Assembly: GCA_019752635.1 (NCBI GenBank)
Contig: JAIELX010000032.1
Coordinates: 1-64,000 of the forward strand
Length of the DNA: 64,000 bases
Reading direction: 5' to 3'
Source of the DNA: Candidatus Obscuribacterales bacterium
GTDB taxonomy: Bacteria; Cyanobacteriota; Vampirovibrionia; Obscuribacterales; Obscuribacteraceae
Below the pieces are notes generated by a model. That model was not told the origin of the DNA. It was given only the letters and a program-made list of their open reading frames with translations, and searched no databases. Of this stretch, positions 42,946-50,811 are shown in pieces. Numbering within the stretch: position 1 is the stretch's first letter; every line of letters starts with the position of its first letter. The translations under genes were made by a program, and so were the position numbers.

Positions 42946-44175
42946 TCAAACGAAGCGAAGATTCTCGAAGCGACCGCCGAGAACTTCTCGGGAATCCGCT
43001 CCGAACCACCGGGACAGAAGAGTGGCGTAGACGCTTCTAAAATCAGTGGTGTATCTGAGATCGCCCTGGTCCAGCTTTGTTAGCGATGCAGCTTCTCCAT
43101 AAGTACCTCCACGGATCGAGTTACCTAAGAGCAAAACCGGACCTGCAGTTCCGTGATCGGTACCCTTTCCGCCGTTTTCCGCAGCTCGGCGGCCGAACTC
43201 GGAGAAGACCATAACGACAACGTCATCAGCAACCTTGTGCTGATCCAAATCTGTTTGAAATGCGTTCAACGTTTTGGATAGATCTTTCAACAAGTTATCT
43301 TGATGTCGAGCTTGATTCACGTGTGTATCAAACCCGTCTAAATTAGCACCATATATGGTAGCGGGAAGCCCGCCCGTGATCATCTGAGCTATAAGCTTGA
43401 GTGAGTTACCAAACGCTGACGGCGGATACGTGACCTCACTGTTGTAGCGACTCGCGATCCCCTGGAGCTTGTCGGAGGCCTTGATGGCATTAATTCCCGC
43501 CTGCTTGAGCAGTCGTGCATTGGGTCCTTTGACCTTGTCCGAGCTATAGATGTCGCTAAAGGCGCTTAGTACCTGTTCGCGCTCGATGCCGCTCAGAGAC
43601 TCGGTCTTAAACCGAAAGTCATTGAGATTAGGTACTGTAGGTACAATAATTTCTCTACCGACTAAGGTTTTCGGCATCGAAGAATCCAAGTTGACCGCCG
43701 GAAACAATTCATCGCGATCGCTGCAGCCGTCCAGATATCGACCTAACCAGCCCGTCTCTTCAAGTTTATCCGGCGCGGCGGTCTGCCAGATGTCGACAGA
43801 CCGAAAGTGCGAGCGATTCGGGGCGGGATACCCGACTCCGTGGACAATGGCGAGCTTCTTGTCACAGTACAACGAACTTAGCTCTTTCATGGCGGGATGC
43901 AAACCAAAACCGGCATCCAATGTCAGCGCCTTTTCTTCCGGAATTGCCAGGGATGGTCTCAGTTTGTAGTAGGCCGGATCAGCGATCGGAGCGACCATAT
44001 TCAACCCGTCATTGCCGCCGTTTAGCTGCACTATAACAAGTATGCGCTTACCGTTTTTTCTTTTAGCGGCCAGTCCGTCAGCCGCCATGGCCGTGAGCTC
44101 CAACAACTGACCGGCGCTGAGAAACAAACCTGCAGCCAGCCCGCCTTTGAGTAGATCTCGTCGACTTAACTTCAT
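42946..44175 (-). CDS. DUF1501 protein with a Tat signal peptide
   Basis: 409 residues. N-terminal Tat motif SRRDLLK followed by a hydrophobic segment ending near AMAADG. The body has sulfatase/alkaline-phosphatase-like family marks of DUF1501: 'VIVQLNGGNDGLNMV', 'HSRSVDIW' (here 'HFRSVDIWQTA'), 'FDTHVNQ', 'VVMVFSEFGRR' and 'DHGTAGPVLLLG'. Families of this type act on periplasmic or surface substrates. It is the last gene of a three-gene operon, seven bases after the DUF1800 gene. Confidence 0.9.
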   Translation of the reverse strand: MKLSRRDLLKGGLAAGLFLSAGQLLELTAMAADGLAAKRKNGKRILVIVQLNGGNDGLNMVAPIADPAYYKLRPSLAIPEEKALTLDAGFGLHPAMKELSSLYCDKKLAIVHGVGYPAPNRSHFRSVDIWQTAAPDKLEETGWLGRYLDGCSDRDELFPAVNLDSSMPKTLVGREIIVPTVPNLNDFRFKTESLSGIEREQVLSAFSDIYSSDKVKGPNARLLKQAGINAIKASDKLQGIASRYNSEVTYPPSAFGNSLKLIAQMITGGLPATIYGANLDGFDTHVNQARHQDNLLKDLSKTLNAFQTDLDQHKVADDVVVMVFSEFGRRAAENGGKGTDHGTAGPVLLLGNSIRGGTYGEAASLTKLDQGDLRYTTDFRSVYATLLSRWFGADSREVLGGRFENLRFV

Positions 44176-44182
44176 TGCAACC

Positions 44183-45517
44183 TCAACACAACTGATAAGC
44201 GGGTAACGTCATAATCAAATGAACAAGTCCGCGAACTTTTACTTCCAAAGCTCTTTCACTCTTGATTGTATCGACAATCCTGCCGTTGTCGGAGGAAACG
44301 TAATCGATCAGCCGAGATCGGGTTGATCGCGACAGATCTCCATCGACCAGTAGTGTAGCGAAATAGTCGACAAGCTGCGCGGCATCCGTCACATTTTGCT
44401 CCGCCAGCAATTTAGAAAGCGGTGCAAACTCCAGAATTCTTTTCACTCGCGCCCCCGACGCAACCGCGGAGAAGTTGAACCGCGCCATCATCTTGTCGCT
44501 GGAAATCCAAACCTTACCGCCGTCCCATCCTTTGACGTTCGGCGGTTGAAACAAACTCTGTCCCATTCGTTCGATCTGTCCCGGCAGCGATTCGTCCAAA
44601 TGCTTTATCTGCAGCATCTTGACGGTGCCCACAGCAAATTCCACCGGACTCTTAATCTTAGAGTGATAAGCTCTTTTGCTCAGGAAATTTTTGTCCGTAA
44701 AAATTGCTCGCATCACCTGACGAATATCACGATTGCTCTCACTGTATCGTTCCGCAATGCGTTTAACCATTGAATTCGGAGGGTCGTCCATGACAAAGAA
44801 GCGGCTCAGTTTATTGGCGAGAAAGTAGCCCGTAGCCGGTTGCTCCGCTAGTATTCGAACGATGTCCTCGCCATCCCAGTTGCCATTCTGCCCCAGGAAA
44901 ACTTTCTTGTCGTCATCGTGCTGCTTTACGTTTTTCTTGTAAGCAACAATGTTAGTATGCCATCCGGTGAAGGCTCTGGCTGCTTCCTTCACGTCATTCT
45001 CGTTGTAGTTTCCTATGCCTATCGTAAAGAGCTCCATGATCTCTCTTGCGTAGTTTTCGTTCGGCTTACCTTTTTTGTTTTGTTGGTTGTCCAGCCAAAT
45101 GATCATCGCAGGATCTTTGGAAATGGTCAGAAGCAACTGCTGGAAATCCCCCAGTCCGTATTTCCGCATTGACATATTCTGAATGTACATCGCAAACGCC
45201 GAGTTGACCTTCCTGTTCGATGTTGCGAAATGCCCGTGCCAGAACAACGTCATTTTCTCTTGCAACGGACAGCTGGTAAAACACATGCGATAGAGCCACC
45301 ATCGCTGTATGTCGGCCAATTTGGTGAAGTCCAGGTTAAGCGTGGACAGCTGCGTCTCAAGAGCGGAGTTGCCGATTCTCTCCGGATGCAGCAGCTCATC
45401 GAGAAGTTCGTCATAACCAAGTTGAAGATAGCGCCGCATCTCTTGCGGAGTGGCCCCGAAGCCCGCGCGCCGGATCAGGTGTGATATCCAGAAGCGGTCG
45501 CCATTCGCGATGTTCAT
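44183..45517 (-). CDS. DUF1800 protein
   Basis: 444 residues without a signal peptide in the usual sense (many DUF1800 proteins have one; here the N-terminus starts directly with 'MNIANGDRFWISHLIRRAGFGATPQE', landmarks 'RAGFGAT' and 'EMRRYL'). Later 'NENYAREIMELFTIGIGNY', 'AREFTGW'-like 'AARAFTGWH' and 'GWDGGKVWISSDKMMARFN' are family hallmarks. DUF1800 and DUF1501 are regularly paired and thought to act on the same surface substrate. The start overlaps the previous stop (ATGA). Confidence 0.9.
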   Translation of the reverse strand: MNIANGDRFWISHLIRRAGFGATPQEMRRYLQLGYDELLDELLHPERIGNSALETQLSTLNLDFTKLADIQRWWLYRMCFTSCPLQEKMTLFWHGHFATSNRKVNSAFAMYIQNMSMRKYGLGDFQQLLLTISKDPAMIIWLDNQQNKKGKPNENYAREIMELFTIGIGNYNENDVKEAARAFTGWHTNIVAYKKNVKQHDDDKKVFLGQNGNWDGEDIVRILAEQPATGYFLANKLSRFFVMDDPPNSMVKRIAERYSESNRDIRQVMRAIFTDKNFLSKRAYHSKIKSPVEFAVGTVKMLQIKHLDESLPGQIERMGQSLFQPPNVKGWDGGKVWISSDKMMARFNFSAVASGARVKRILEFAPLSKLLAEQNVTDAAQLVDYFATLLVDGDLSRSTRSRLIDYVSSDNGRIVDTIKSERALEVKVRGLVHLIMTLPAYQLC

Positions 45518-46263
45518 TTCTTCGGAACATCCTCATGCGACATTTCCATCATGCAATCTGCGTCACCGGTCATGATCGGTTTGAGATGATCCGGCAGGTA
45601 ACGCCCTGCTTTCATATCGTTAAGCTCTTTCCAATTACTTTCCGTGAGAACAATGTTCACTTTCTCCAGACCACTTTTGTTTTGGTCCGCGATGCGGTCT
45701 ACTAGAGCATCGAACTGATCGCGCTCGGAAACAGTAAAGAGACTGAGCATCGTTTTCAATGCTGTTTTCTCCGGGGATTCGGTACATAGTGTTTTTTGCG
45801 AATCGACATCTTCAACCTCAGTCCGCGGCAGATGCGCCCCGCCCGGAGCCAGGGTCGTCCCCCTGTGAGCTTTCGACATCGATGATGGTGGGGTCTCCTT
45901 CACCGCAGACTCTTTCATCGCAGCTGACTTCTCTCTAGCTCGACGCTGTTCCGCGGCTTTCTTAAGCGCTTTAAGTTCATCAAACAAGCTGTTGAATTCA
46001 CGCTTATTGTCGTCACAGATCGATTGCAACTTCTCTTTCTGTTCTTTGGTCAAAGAGGGCAAGGCCTGAAGCTGCGACCATCCCGGAGGTTGAGGTGCTC
46101 GCTCGGAAAGAAATTTTTCAAGATTCACATACGGCGGACAGACAAATTTTGGCACTGTTTCGTCGTCTACCGAGAACAAACTGTTTTCTCCAGCCACAGG
46201 GAGAAAACAATTGAGAAAACAACAGGCAAGAACGCAACAGAATGTAGTGACTGCAATCTTCAT
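45514..46263 (-). CDS. exported partner of the DUF1800/DUF1501 pair
   Basis: 249 residues. An N-terminal hydrophobic segment with several Cys (MKIAVTTFCCVLACC..) acts as signal peptide or lipoprotein-like anchor. The mature part has helical charged regions (about 75-120, 'TKEQKEKLQSICDDNKREFNSLFDEL', a Spy/periplasmic-chaperone-like hairpin) and a low-complexity middle, then a second helical part. Two ATGs are possible (46263, 46287); 46263 gives the better signal peptide. It overlaps the DUF1800 gene by four bases, so the three are co-translated. Confidence 0.7.
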   Translation of the reverse strand: MKIAVTTFCCVLACCFLNCFLPVAGENSLFSVDDETVPKFVCPPYVNLEKFLSERAPQPPGWSQLQALPSLTKEQKEKLQSICDDNKREFNSLFDELKALKKAAEQRRAREKSAAMKESAVKETPPSSMSKAHRGTTLAPGGAHLPRTEVEDVDSQKTLCTESPEKTALKTMLSLFTVSERDQFDALVDRIADQNKSGLEKVNIVLTESNWKELNDMKAGRYLPDHLKPIMTGDADCMMEMSHEDVPKK

Positions 46264-46394
46264 CGAACTCAATCTTACCTCTTTTATCATCTTACACGCT
46301 CGCATCGCAGACGTCGACGGTCGCGACCCCCAAGCTGATCTCGTCCGAGTCCCTCGCCCTCTGGTAGAATCAGGCTGTTAGCAAAGGAGCTTCG

Positions 46395-47585
46395 ATGACT
46401 TCGGGTAGCCCCGGTGTTCCGGACCAGTCTTGCGTTACTACTGTCACTATCGCCGCCATGGTTCTGGTGCTGCTATGTGGACTCAACAGTGGATGGGTCG
46501 GTCCCGTGCTGTCTGATTTTGCTCGCGAACAAGGATTGACATTGGGGCAAGCCGGTGCATTTGTCGGGATGAGCGGCACCGGATCAACGCTGTCAATCGT
46601 GCTGGCAAAGTTCTTTCATCAAAAAATCGGGCCGAAGAATTCCCTTCAGCTCGGTGGATTGATGATGTTTCTGGGTTTCGGACTCATTTCATTGCTCCAT
46701 CATGGATTTGAATTGCTGCTTGCCGCCGCGTTCGTCCAAGGCTTCGGAATGTCGCTTGGTGGCGTGTCGGGCACGCTCTGCGTATTGCAGTTTGCCGGCG
46801 GCAGAGGCGCGGTGTCGTTGAACAGGTTGCACTTGTTTTATGGATTAGGCGCATTGCTTGGACCACTCGCTGCAACTCTCGCGCTAGCTTCCCGATGGAA
46901 CTACCATGTGCTGTATGCCGTTGCGTCAATCAGCTCGATCCTGGTATCACTTTATCTGATTAGAGTGCCCAATTTTCTCTCACGCGGCAGTCAGTCCGCG
47001 ATTCTGCCGGTGGTTGCGACAAAGACGTTTGTCGTTTACGCCGCAGTGATTTTTCTCTACGTAGGAATAGAGGTTGGCTTAGCAACGTGGCTGTTCACGT
47101 ACCTGGTAAAGAGCGGAGAGATCAGACCGGTAATGGCGTCATTGGGCATGTCGTTGTTGTGGGCCGGGCTCGCCCTGGGGCGATGGCTCAGTTCGAAAGT
47201 TTGTGCCAAGGTGCTGCCAGCGAAGGTGACAATCTGGTGCGCAGTTGCGACCTCCCTTGCGCTGCTTGCCGTTGCTCTTTATCCCGAACAAGAGATACTC
47301 GCCCTCGCTCTGATTGCGTTATTGGGAACGGCTTTCGGTCCAATCTATCCCAACACACTGGCAGAAGTTGACAAGCGTTTCGCTATGGCTTCCGGAACGG
47401 CCACGCCATTGGTAATCTTGTTCGGTGCGCTGGGTGCAATGACTTATCCCATCGCATTAGGACTCGTATTTCAGAAGGAAGGCATGCATTTTGGAATGGT
47501 GTCGCTTGTGGTATCAGCAGTCGGGCTGGCGTTGCTTTGCACCTACTCGCTAGTTCCAACAATCGAACCGACGAAGGCTATCTAA
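46395..47585 (+). CDS. major facilitator superfamily transporter
   Basis: 396 residues with 12 hydrophobic segments. MFS marks include the 'G.....F..A.G.SLG' region (about 110-125), 'GLGALLGPLAAT', the loop 2-3 'KNSLQLGG' and the C-terminal 'GTAFGPIYPNTLAE' (family GxxxGPxxP) at about 315-330. The closest broad group is the sugar/FucP-like branch, not a drug pump; substrate unknown. AAAGGAG upstream of the ATG. The stop overlaps the next start, so the protease is coupled. Confidence 0.85.
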   Translation: MTSGSPGVPDQSCVTTVTIAAMVLVLLCGLNSGWVGPVLSDFAREQGLTLGQAGAFVGMSGTGSTLSIVLAKFFHQKIGPKNSLQLGGLMMFLGFGLISLLHHGFELLLAAAFVQGFGMSLGGVSGTLCVLQFAGGRGAVSLNRLHLFYGLGALLGPLAATLALASRWNYHVLYAVASISSILVSLYLIRVPNFLSRGSQSAILPVVATKTFVVYAAVIFLYVGIEVGLATWLFTYLVKSGEIRPVMASLGMSLLWAGLALGRWLSSKVCAKVLPAKVTIWCAVATSLALLAVALYPEQEILALALIALLGTAFGPIYPNTLAEVDKRFAMASGTATPLVILFGALGAMTYPIALGLVFQKEGMHFGMVSLVVSAVGLALLCTYSLVPTIEPTKAI

Positions 47586-48259
47586 TGAAAGCGGCTCAGA
47601 CGACCGCTTTCGTCGCATTGACGTTGTTACCCTGGCCGGCCGTTTGGTTCGGTCTTTATTATCTGAAAAGTGCGGTCGGCACATTCGCGCTTTACCACGG
47701 ACTCTGCCTTCTGCCCGCCATCCTTGCCGGGCGTTCACTATGGATAGGGCAGCTTCGCAGACCGACCGGAAGTGAGTGGTCCAGCTTTTTGCTTGCACTG
47801 ATCGTAGTTCCATCTATAGCGGTTATGGTGTCACTTGCATCCGGAAACACGATCGTAAGCAGGAACTTCCTCATGAACTCACTTCATGCAAGGTCATACG
47901 CCGATGACATGCTCATACCGATATGCCTGTATCTCATTCTGGTCAATGGACCACTGGAAGAATTCTTCTGGCGCGGAGTAATTCTAAATCTGCAATCAAA
48001 GTTCAGCAAAAAGCATCAACCGATATGGGAGACTTGGACGGCTGTTTCCTTTGCCGGCTGGCACTATCTGGTGCTCAACATGTTGCTGAATCCGGGATGG
48101 GCGCAACCCATGACAGTGTTGTTCACATTTGTCGGTTTCTTTCTCGGCTGGCTGATGAGGCGTTCCCAATCGTTGGTGCTGGTTTCATTGTGGCACGGAC
48201 TAGTCTTCGACGGCGCCGTGATCGCCGTATTCCTGGCGGTCCAGGGGCGAACCACCTAG
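47585..48259 (+). CDS. CPBP-family intramembrane metalloprotease (CAAX-type)
   Basis: 224 residues, multi-spanning. The catalytic motif EExxxR appears as 'GPLEEFFWRGVI' (E, E, R) at about 128, followed by 'SFAGWHYL' and 'WHGLVFDGAVI' with the two conserved His motifs. Bacterial members are linked to prenyl processing or bacteriocin immunity. Start overlaps the MFS stop (TAATG), which is why the ATG at 47585 is chosen over a 48-base longer frame. Confidence 0.85.
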   Translation: MKAAQTTAFVALTLLPWPAVWFGLYYLKSAVGTFALYHGLCLLPAILAGRSLWIGQLRRPTGSEWSSFLLALIVVPSIAVMVSLASGNTIVSRNFLMNSLHARSYADDMLIPICLYLILVNGPLEEFFWRGVILNLQSKFSKKHQPIWETWTAVSFAGWHYLVLNMLLNPGWAQPMTVLFTFVGFFLGWLMRRSQSLVLVSLWHGLVFDGAVIAVFLAVQGRTT

Positions 48260-48419
48260 TGAATCTATATCGAACCGATATTTCCGTGAAGCGAGCGCAA
48301 AGATTGAAGAAAAGTCTACCCCATTGCACAATCCGTCTGGATGCTGAAAGCTTGTAGCGCGGCTCCGCACAAGGGACGCCAGGCATGAAACGATTCATAT
48401 CGTTGAACATCCAGGAGGT

Positions 48420-49670
48420 ATGCTACCATGCAGCCTGAAGACAGATGCGGCGGTGGGGAGCTCTGTGTACGTTACGGGACTGGTACGTGCTTCGAATCTG
48501 GTTCGTAAGCGGTTGCAGCATGGCTTAGAAGCCAGAGAAGTCGAAAGTTTCCAGCGACAAGTTCAGCGCACCGTTCAGCAGGTAGAAAAGCTATGCAGCC
48601 AGAACGGCGTCACTCCCGGCGCGTTGTATTCGCCATCGCGGAACGCCTACAAGTTTTTGAAGAATCTGGATCTGCGCAATCTGCCAGTGCGAGATCCCGG
48701 TCCACCGCCCGCTAATGCAACATGTGCGGCTGTCCCCCTTAAGACTGCTCCGCCGCGCATATCACTGACTAATGTTGTTCGAAGCACCGAGCGCTTTCAC
48801 CAGATACTGTGGCGAGACCTGGACGAACATTTGAGTGATTCGGTACTTCGCGGTGTGACAAGGGAGATGCTGGAAATCTATGCAAGAGACCTCGAAGATC
48901 TTTGCCAAAAGAAGGACACCACCACCGGTGCATTGGCGCAACCCTCGCGACTAGCATACGCCTGGATGAAGTTTGTTAGTGAGGAACAGAACTTCGACGC
49001 TCATCTTGCAGCGCTTGCCCGCGCCCGTGAGGGATTGTCGACGAGCGGGCTGAAGGCGGCAGTGCAGCTTACTAACATGCGATCCATTTGGCGCTACAAC
49101 CGAGAAGGCGACACCTATCTGTTCAAGGTGCACGAGGGCTTTTTGCACGCACCTCCTGAGGTGTGGACTTCACTGCTGAAATTGCGAGTAGGCGACTGTA
49201 GAAGTGACAATGCACGCGTTCGGGAGTACGCTCACAGTGAGCCTTTCTGCGAGGTCACCTTCGCGTTGGAGTCCATGATCGAAGAGGCTCACCCCCGTGC
49301 TAAGGGACGCATTCATGATCTAGACTCCAGTTTTCAACGAGTGAATCAGGAATACTTCGGCGGCACAATGAAAAAGCCTGTATTGACCTGGAACAATGTC
49401 ATCACCGCTCGCAAATTCGGACATTATGACGGCATGAGAGACTCAATCATGATTTCAATCTCGCTGGATCAAGAAAGCGTTCCTGAATTTGTCGTCGATT
49501 CGGTAATGCACCATGAGTTATTACACAAGAAGCACGGAACAATGTTTGTGCAGGGAAAGCGAATTTCGCATAGTCCTGAATTTCGAAAGGACGAGCGTTT
49601 GTTCCTGCATTACGGTGAAGCAGAGCGGATAATAAGCGCGATCGCCCGTCGCAACCGTGCAAAGAGATAG
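48420..49670 (+). CDS. predicted zinc metallopeptidase, SprT/M48-like
   Basis: 416 residues. The zinc site HELLH (HHELLHKKHG, near residue 364) sits in the C-terminal third, in a stretch with 'SFQRVNQEYFGGTM' and 'ISISLDQESVPEFVV' of the SprT-like/WLM pattern. The N-terminal 250 residues are helical with a repeated 'TGAL..PSR.AY...' segment at about 60 and 165, so it may hold two copies of an unknown helical domain. AGGAGGT abuts the ATG at 48420, while a GTG at 48465 has GGGGAG four bases upstream; start is uncertain. No signal peptide. Confidence 0.7.
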   Translation: MLPCSLKTDAAVGSSVYVTGLVRASNLVRKRLQHGLEAREVESFQRQVQRTVQQVEKLCSQNGVTPGALYSPSRNAYKFLKNLDLRNLPVRDPGPPPANATCAAVPLKTAPPRISLTNVVRSTERFHQILWRDLDEHLSDSVLRGVTREMLEIYARDLEDLCQKKDTTTGALAQPSRLAYAWMKFVSEEQNFDAHLAALARAREGLSTSGLKAAVQLTNMRSIWRYNREGDTYLFKVHEGFLHAPPEVWTSLLKLRVGDCRSDNARVREYAHSEPFCEVTFALESMIEEAHPRAKGRIHDLDSSFQRVNQEYFGGTMKKPVLTWNNVITARKFGHYDGMRDSIMISISLDQESVPEFVVDSVMHHELLHKKHGTMFVQGKRISHSPEFRKDERLFLHYGEAERIISAIARRNRAKR

Positions 49671-50151
49671 CGTATCCTCTGTGTTGTTCCTCACAACTTC
49701 CCCACTCGCGGAGACTATGCTCATAGTATTCCGAAGGGAAGAGATGGAGAGCGGATCAATGGAAAGGAAATGCAATTTAGATACTCCATCACACGCCCGA
49801 GAAGACAGCGCAAAGTGGTTGAGGAAAGCATTTGCAAGTATCAGCTATTTTGGCAAAGTCGCTCTAGCAGGAATGCTCTGAAAAGATCGGACATCGCCAA
49901 ACAAACCGTTCTTTGAATTTTCGGAGAAACAAGCACCACCGCAAAAGAATCCAGGGGAGGTGATAGTTTGAAGTAATTAACGCAAGACACATAACCTGAA
50001 TGACACGGAACTTCACCACGGACGGGCGGCGCGATGCGCCGCTCTTCCATTTAGTGAATATTTTCATCGGCGGAAACATTTCAGATCCCTCCGCGTCACA
50101 AAGACCCATGCAAAACGAAATTTGCAAGAGTGTCTTACCAGGAGAAAGAAA
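49671..50151. other. intergenic region with one GC-rich hairpin
   Basis: 481 bp. GCGGCGC (50026-50032) and GCGCCGC (50036-50042) form a perfect stem with a GAT loop; the following bases (TCTTCC) are not a T-tract. A small plus-strand frame from 49744 has GAAGGGAAGAG before its ATG and codes for 45 residues, but its composition is not convincing. The promoter of the next gene should lie here. Confidence 0.4.
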
Positions 50152-50685
50152 ATGAAACGCCAGATCGCCGTCGCCAGCCTCGCACTTCTAGCCGTCGCCG
50201 CACTTGCTACTCCGGCCAATGCACAGTCCTGCTCCCAACAAGGACCAAATCGCGGTTTTCAAGGACGCGGTAATGCAGGATGGAACAATTCTGACGGCGG
50301 GTTCGGATTCAATACCAATGCCAACTACGGCGGTAATTTCGCAAACGGCTATGGCAACCGTTACAACAATGGCTATCAATATGGCAACGCGTTCAATCGC
50401 TTCGGCAACATTGATAATGCGCAAGCTCGCTTGCAGTCCAGAATTACAGCCGGCATCAATTCCGGTCGCCTCACTCAAGCAGAGTCTGCTCGCCTCCAGG
50501 CAAAATTCGCACAAATCGCAAGCATGGAAGCAAACTTGAGAGCCAGTGGAAACAGACTCTCGTTTGGTGAAAGACAACGCTTGACCAATCAACTTGCCCG
50601 CTTGAGCTCTGATGTTACACGCCAAATGAACGACTTCGACGGACGGGTGGCGAACAATGGTCGTTACGGTTGGAATCGCTACTAA
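50152..50685 (+). CDS. exported Asn/Gly/Tyr-rich protein with helical C-terminus
   Basis: 177 residues. Signal peptide (MKRQIAV.., cleavage near NAQSC). The mature N-terminal half is Asn/Gly/Tyr/Phe-rich (short motifs like 'GNGYNNGYQYGN'). The C-terminal 85 residues form predicted helices ('AGINSGRLTQAESARLQAKFAQIASMEANLRA' given as landmark at about 110-140). This is a two-part design seen in exported adhesion or matrix proteins; function unknown. AGGAG with good spacing supports the ATG. A terminator follows. Confidence 0.75.
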   Translation: MKRQIAVASLALLAVAALATPANAQSCSQQGPNRGFQGRGNAGWNNSDGGFGFNTNANYGGNFANGYGNRYNNGYQYGNAFNRFGNIDNAQARLQSRITAGINSGRLTQAESARLQAKFAQIASMEANLRASGNRLSFGERQRLTNQLARLSSDVTRQMNDFDGRVANNGRYGWNRY

Positions 50686-50765
50686 TTGGCCCCGGTCTTC
50701 CGCTAAATCTGCACCCCCGCGAAGACCAGAGCGATTTCCGACTTGACCGGTAACATCAGCAACAA

Positions 50766-50801
50766 CCGCGTCACCGCAGACAGGTGGCGCGGTTTTCTTT
50801 C
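50766..50801 (+). terminator. intrinsic terminator after the Asn/Gly-rich exported protein
   Basis: CCGCGTCACC (50766-50775) pairs with GGTGGCGCGG (50783-50792) with one G-T pair and a seven-base loop, followed by TTTTCTTTC. It lies 80 bp downstream of the stop at 50685. Confidence 0.85.
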
Positions 50802-50811
50802 GAAAGCCAGC

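Noticed and set aside
49744..49881. Possible 45-codon small gene with GAAGGGAAGAG before its ATG
   Set aside because: Composition is not protein-like and nothing supports conservation; kept only as a note in the intergenic entry.
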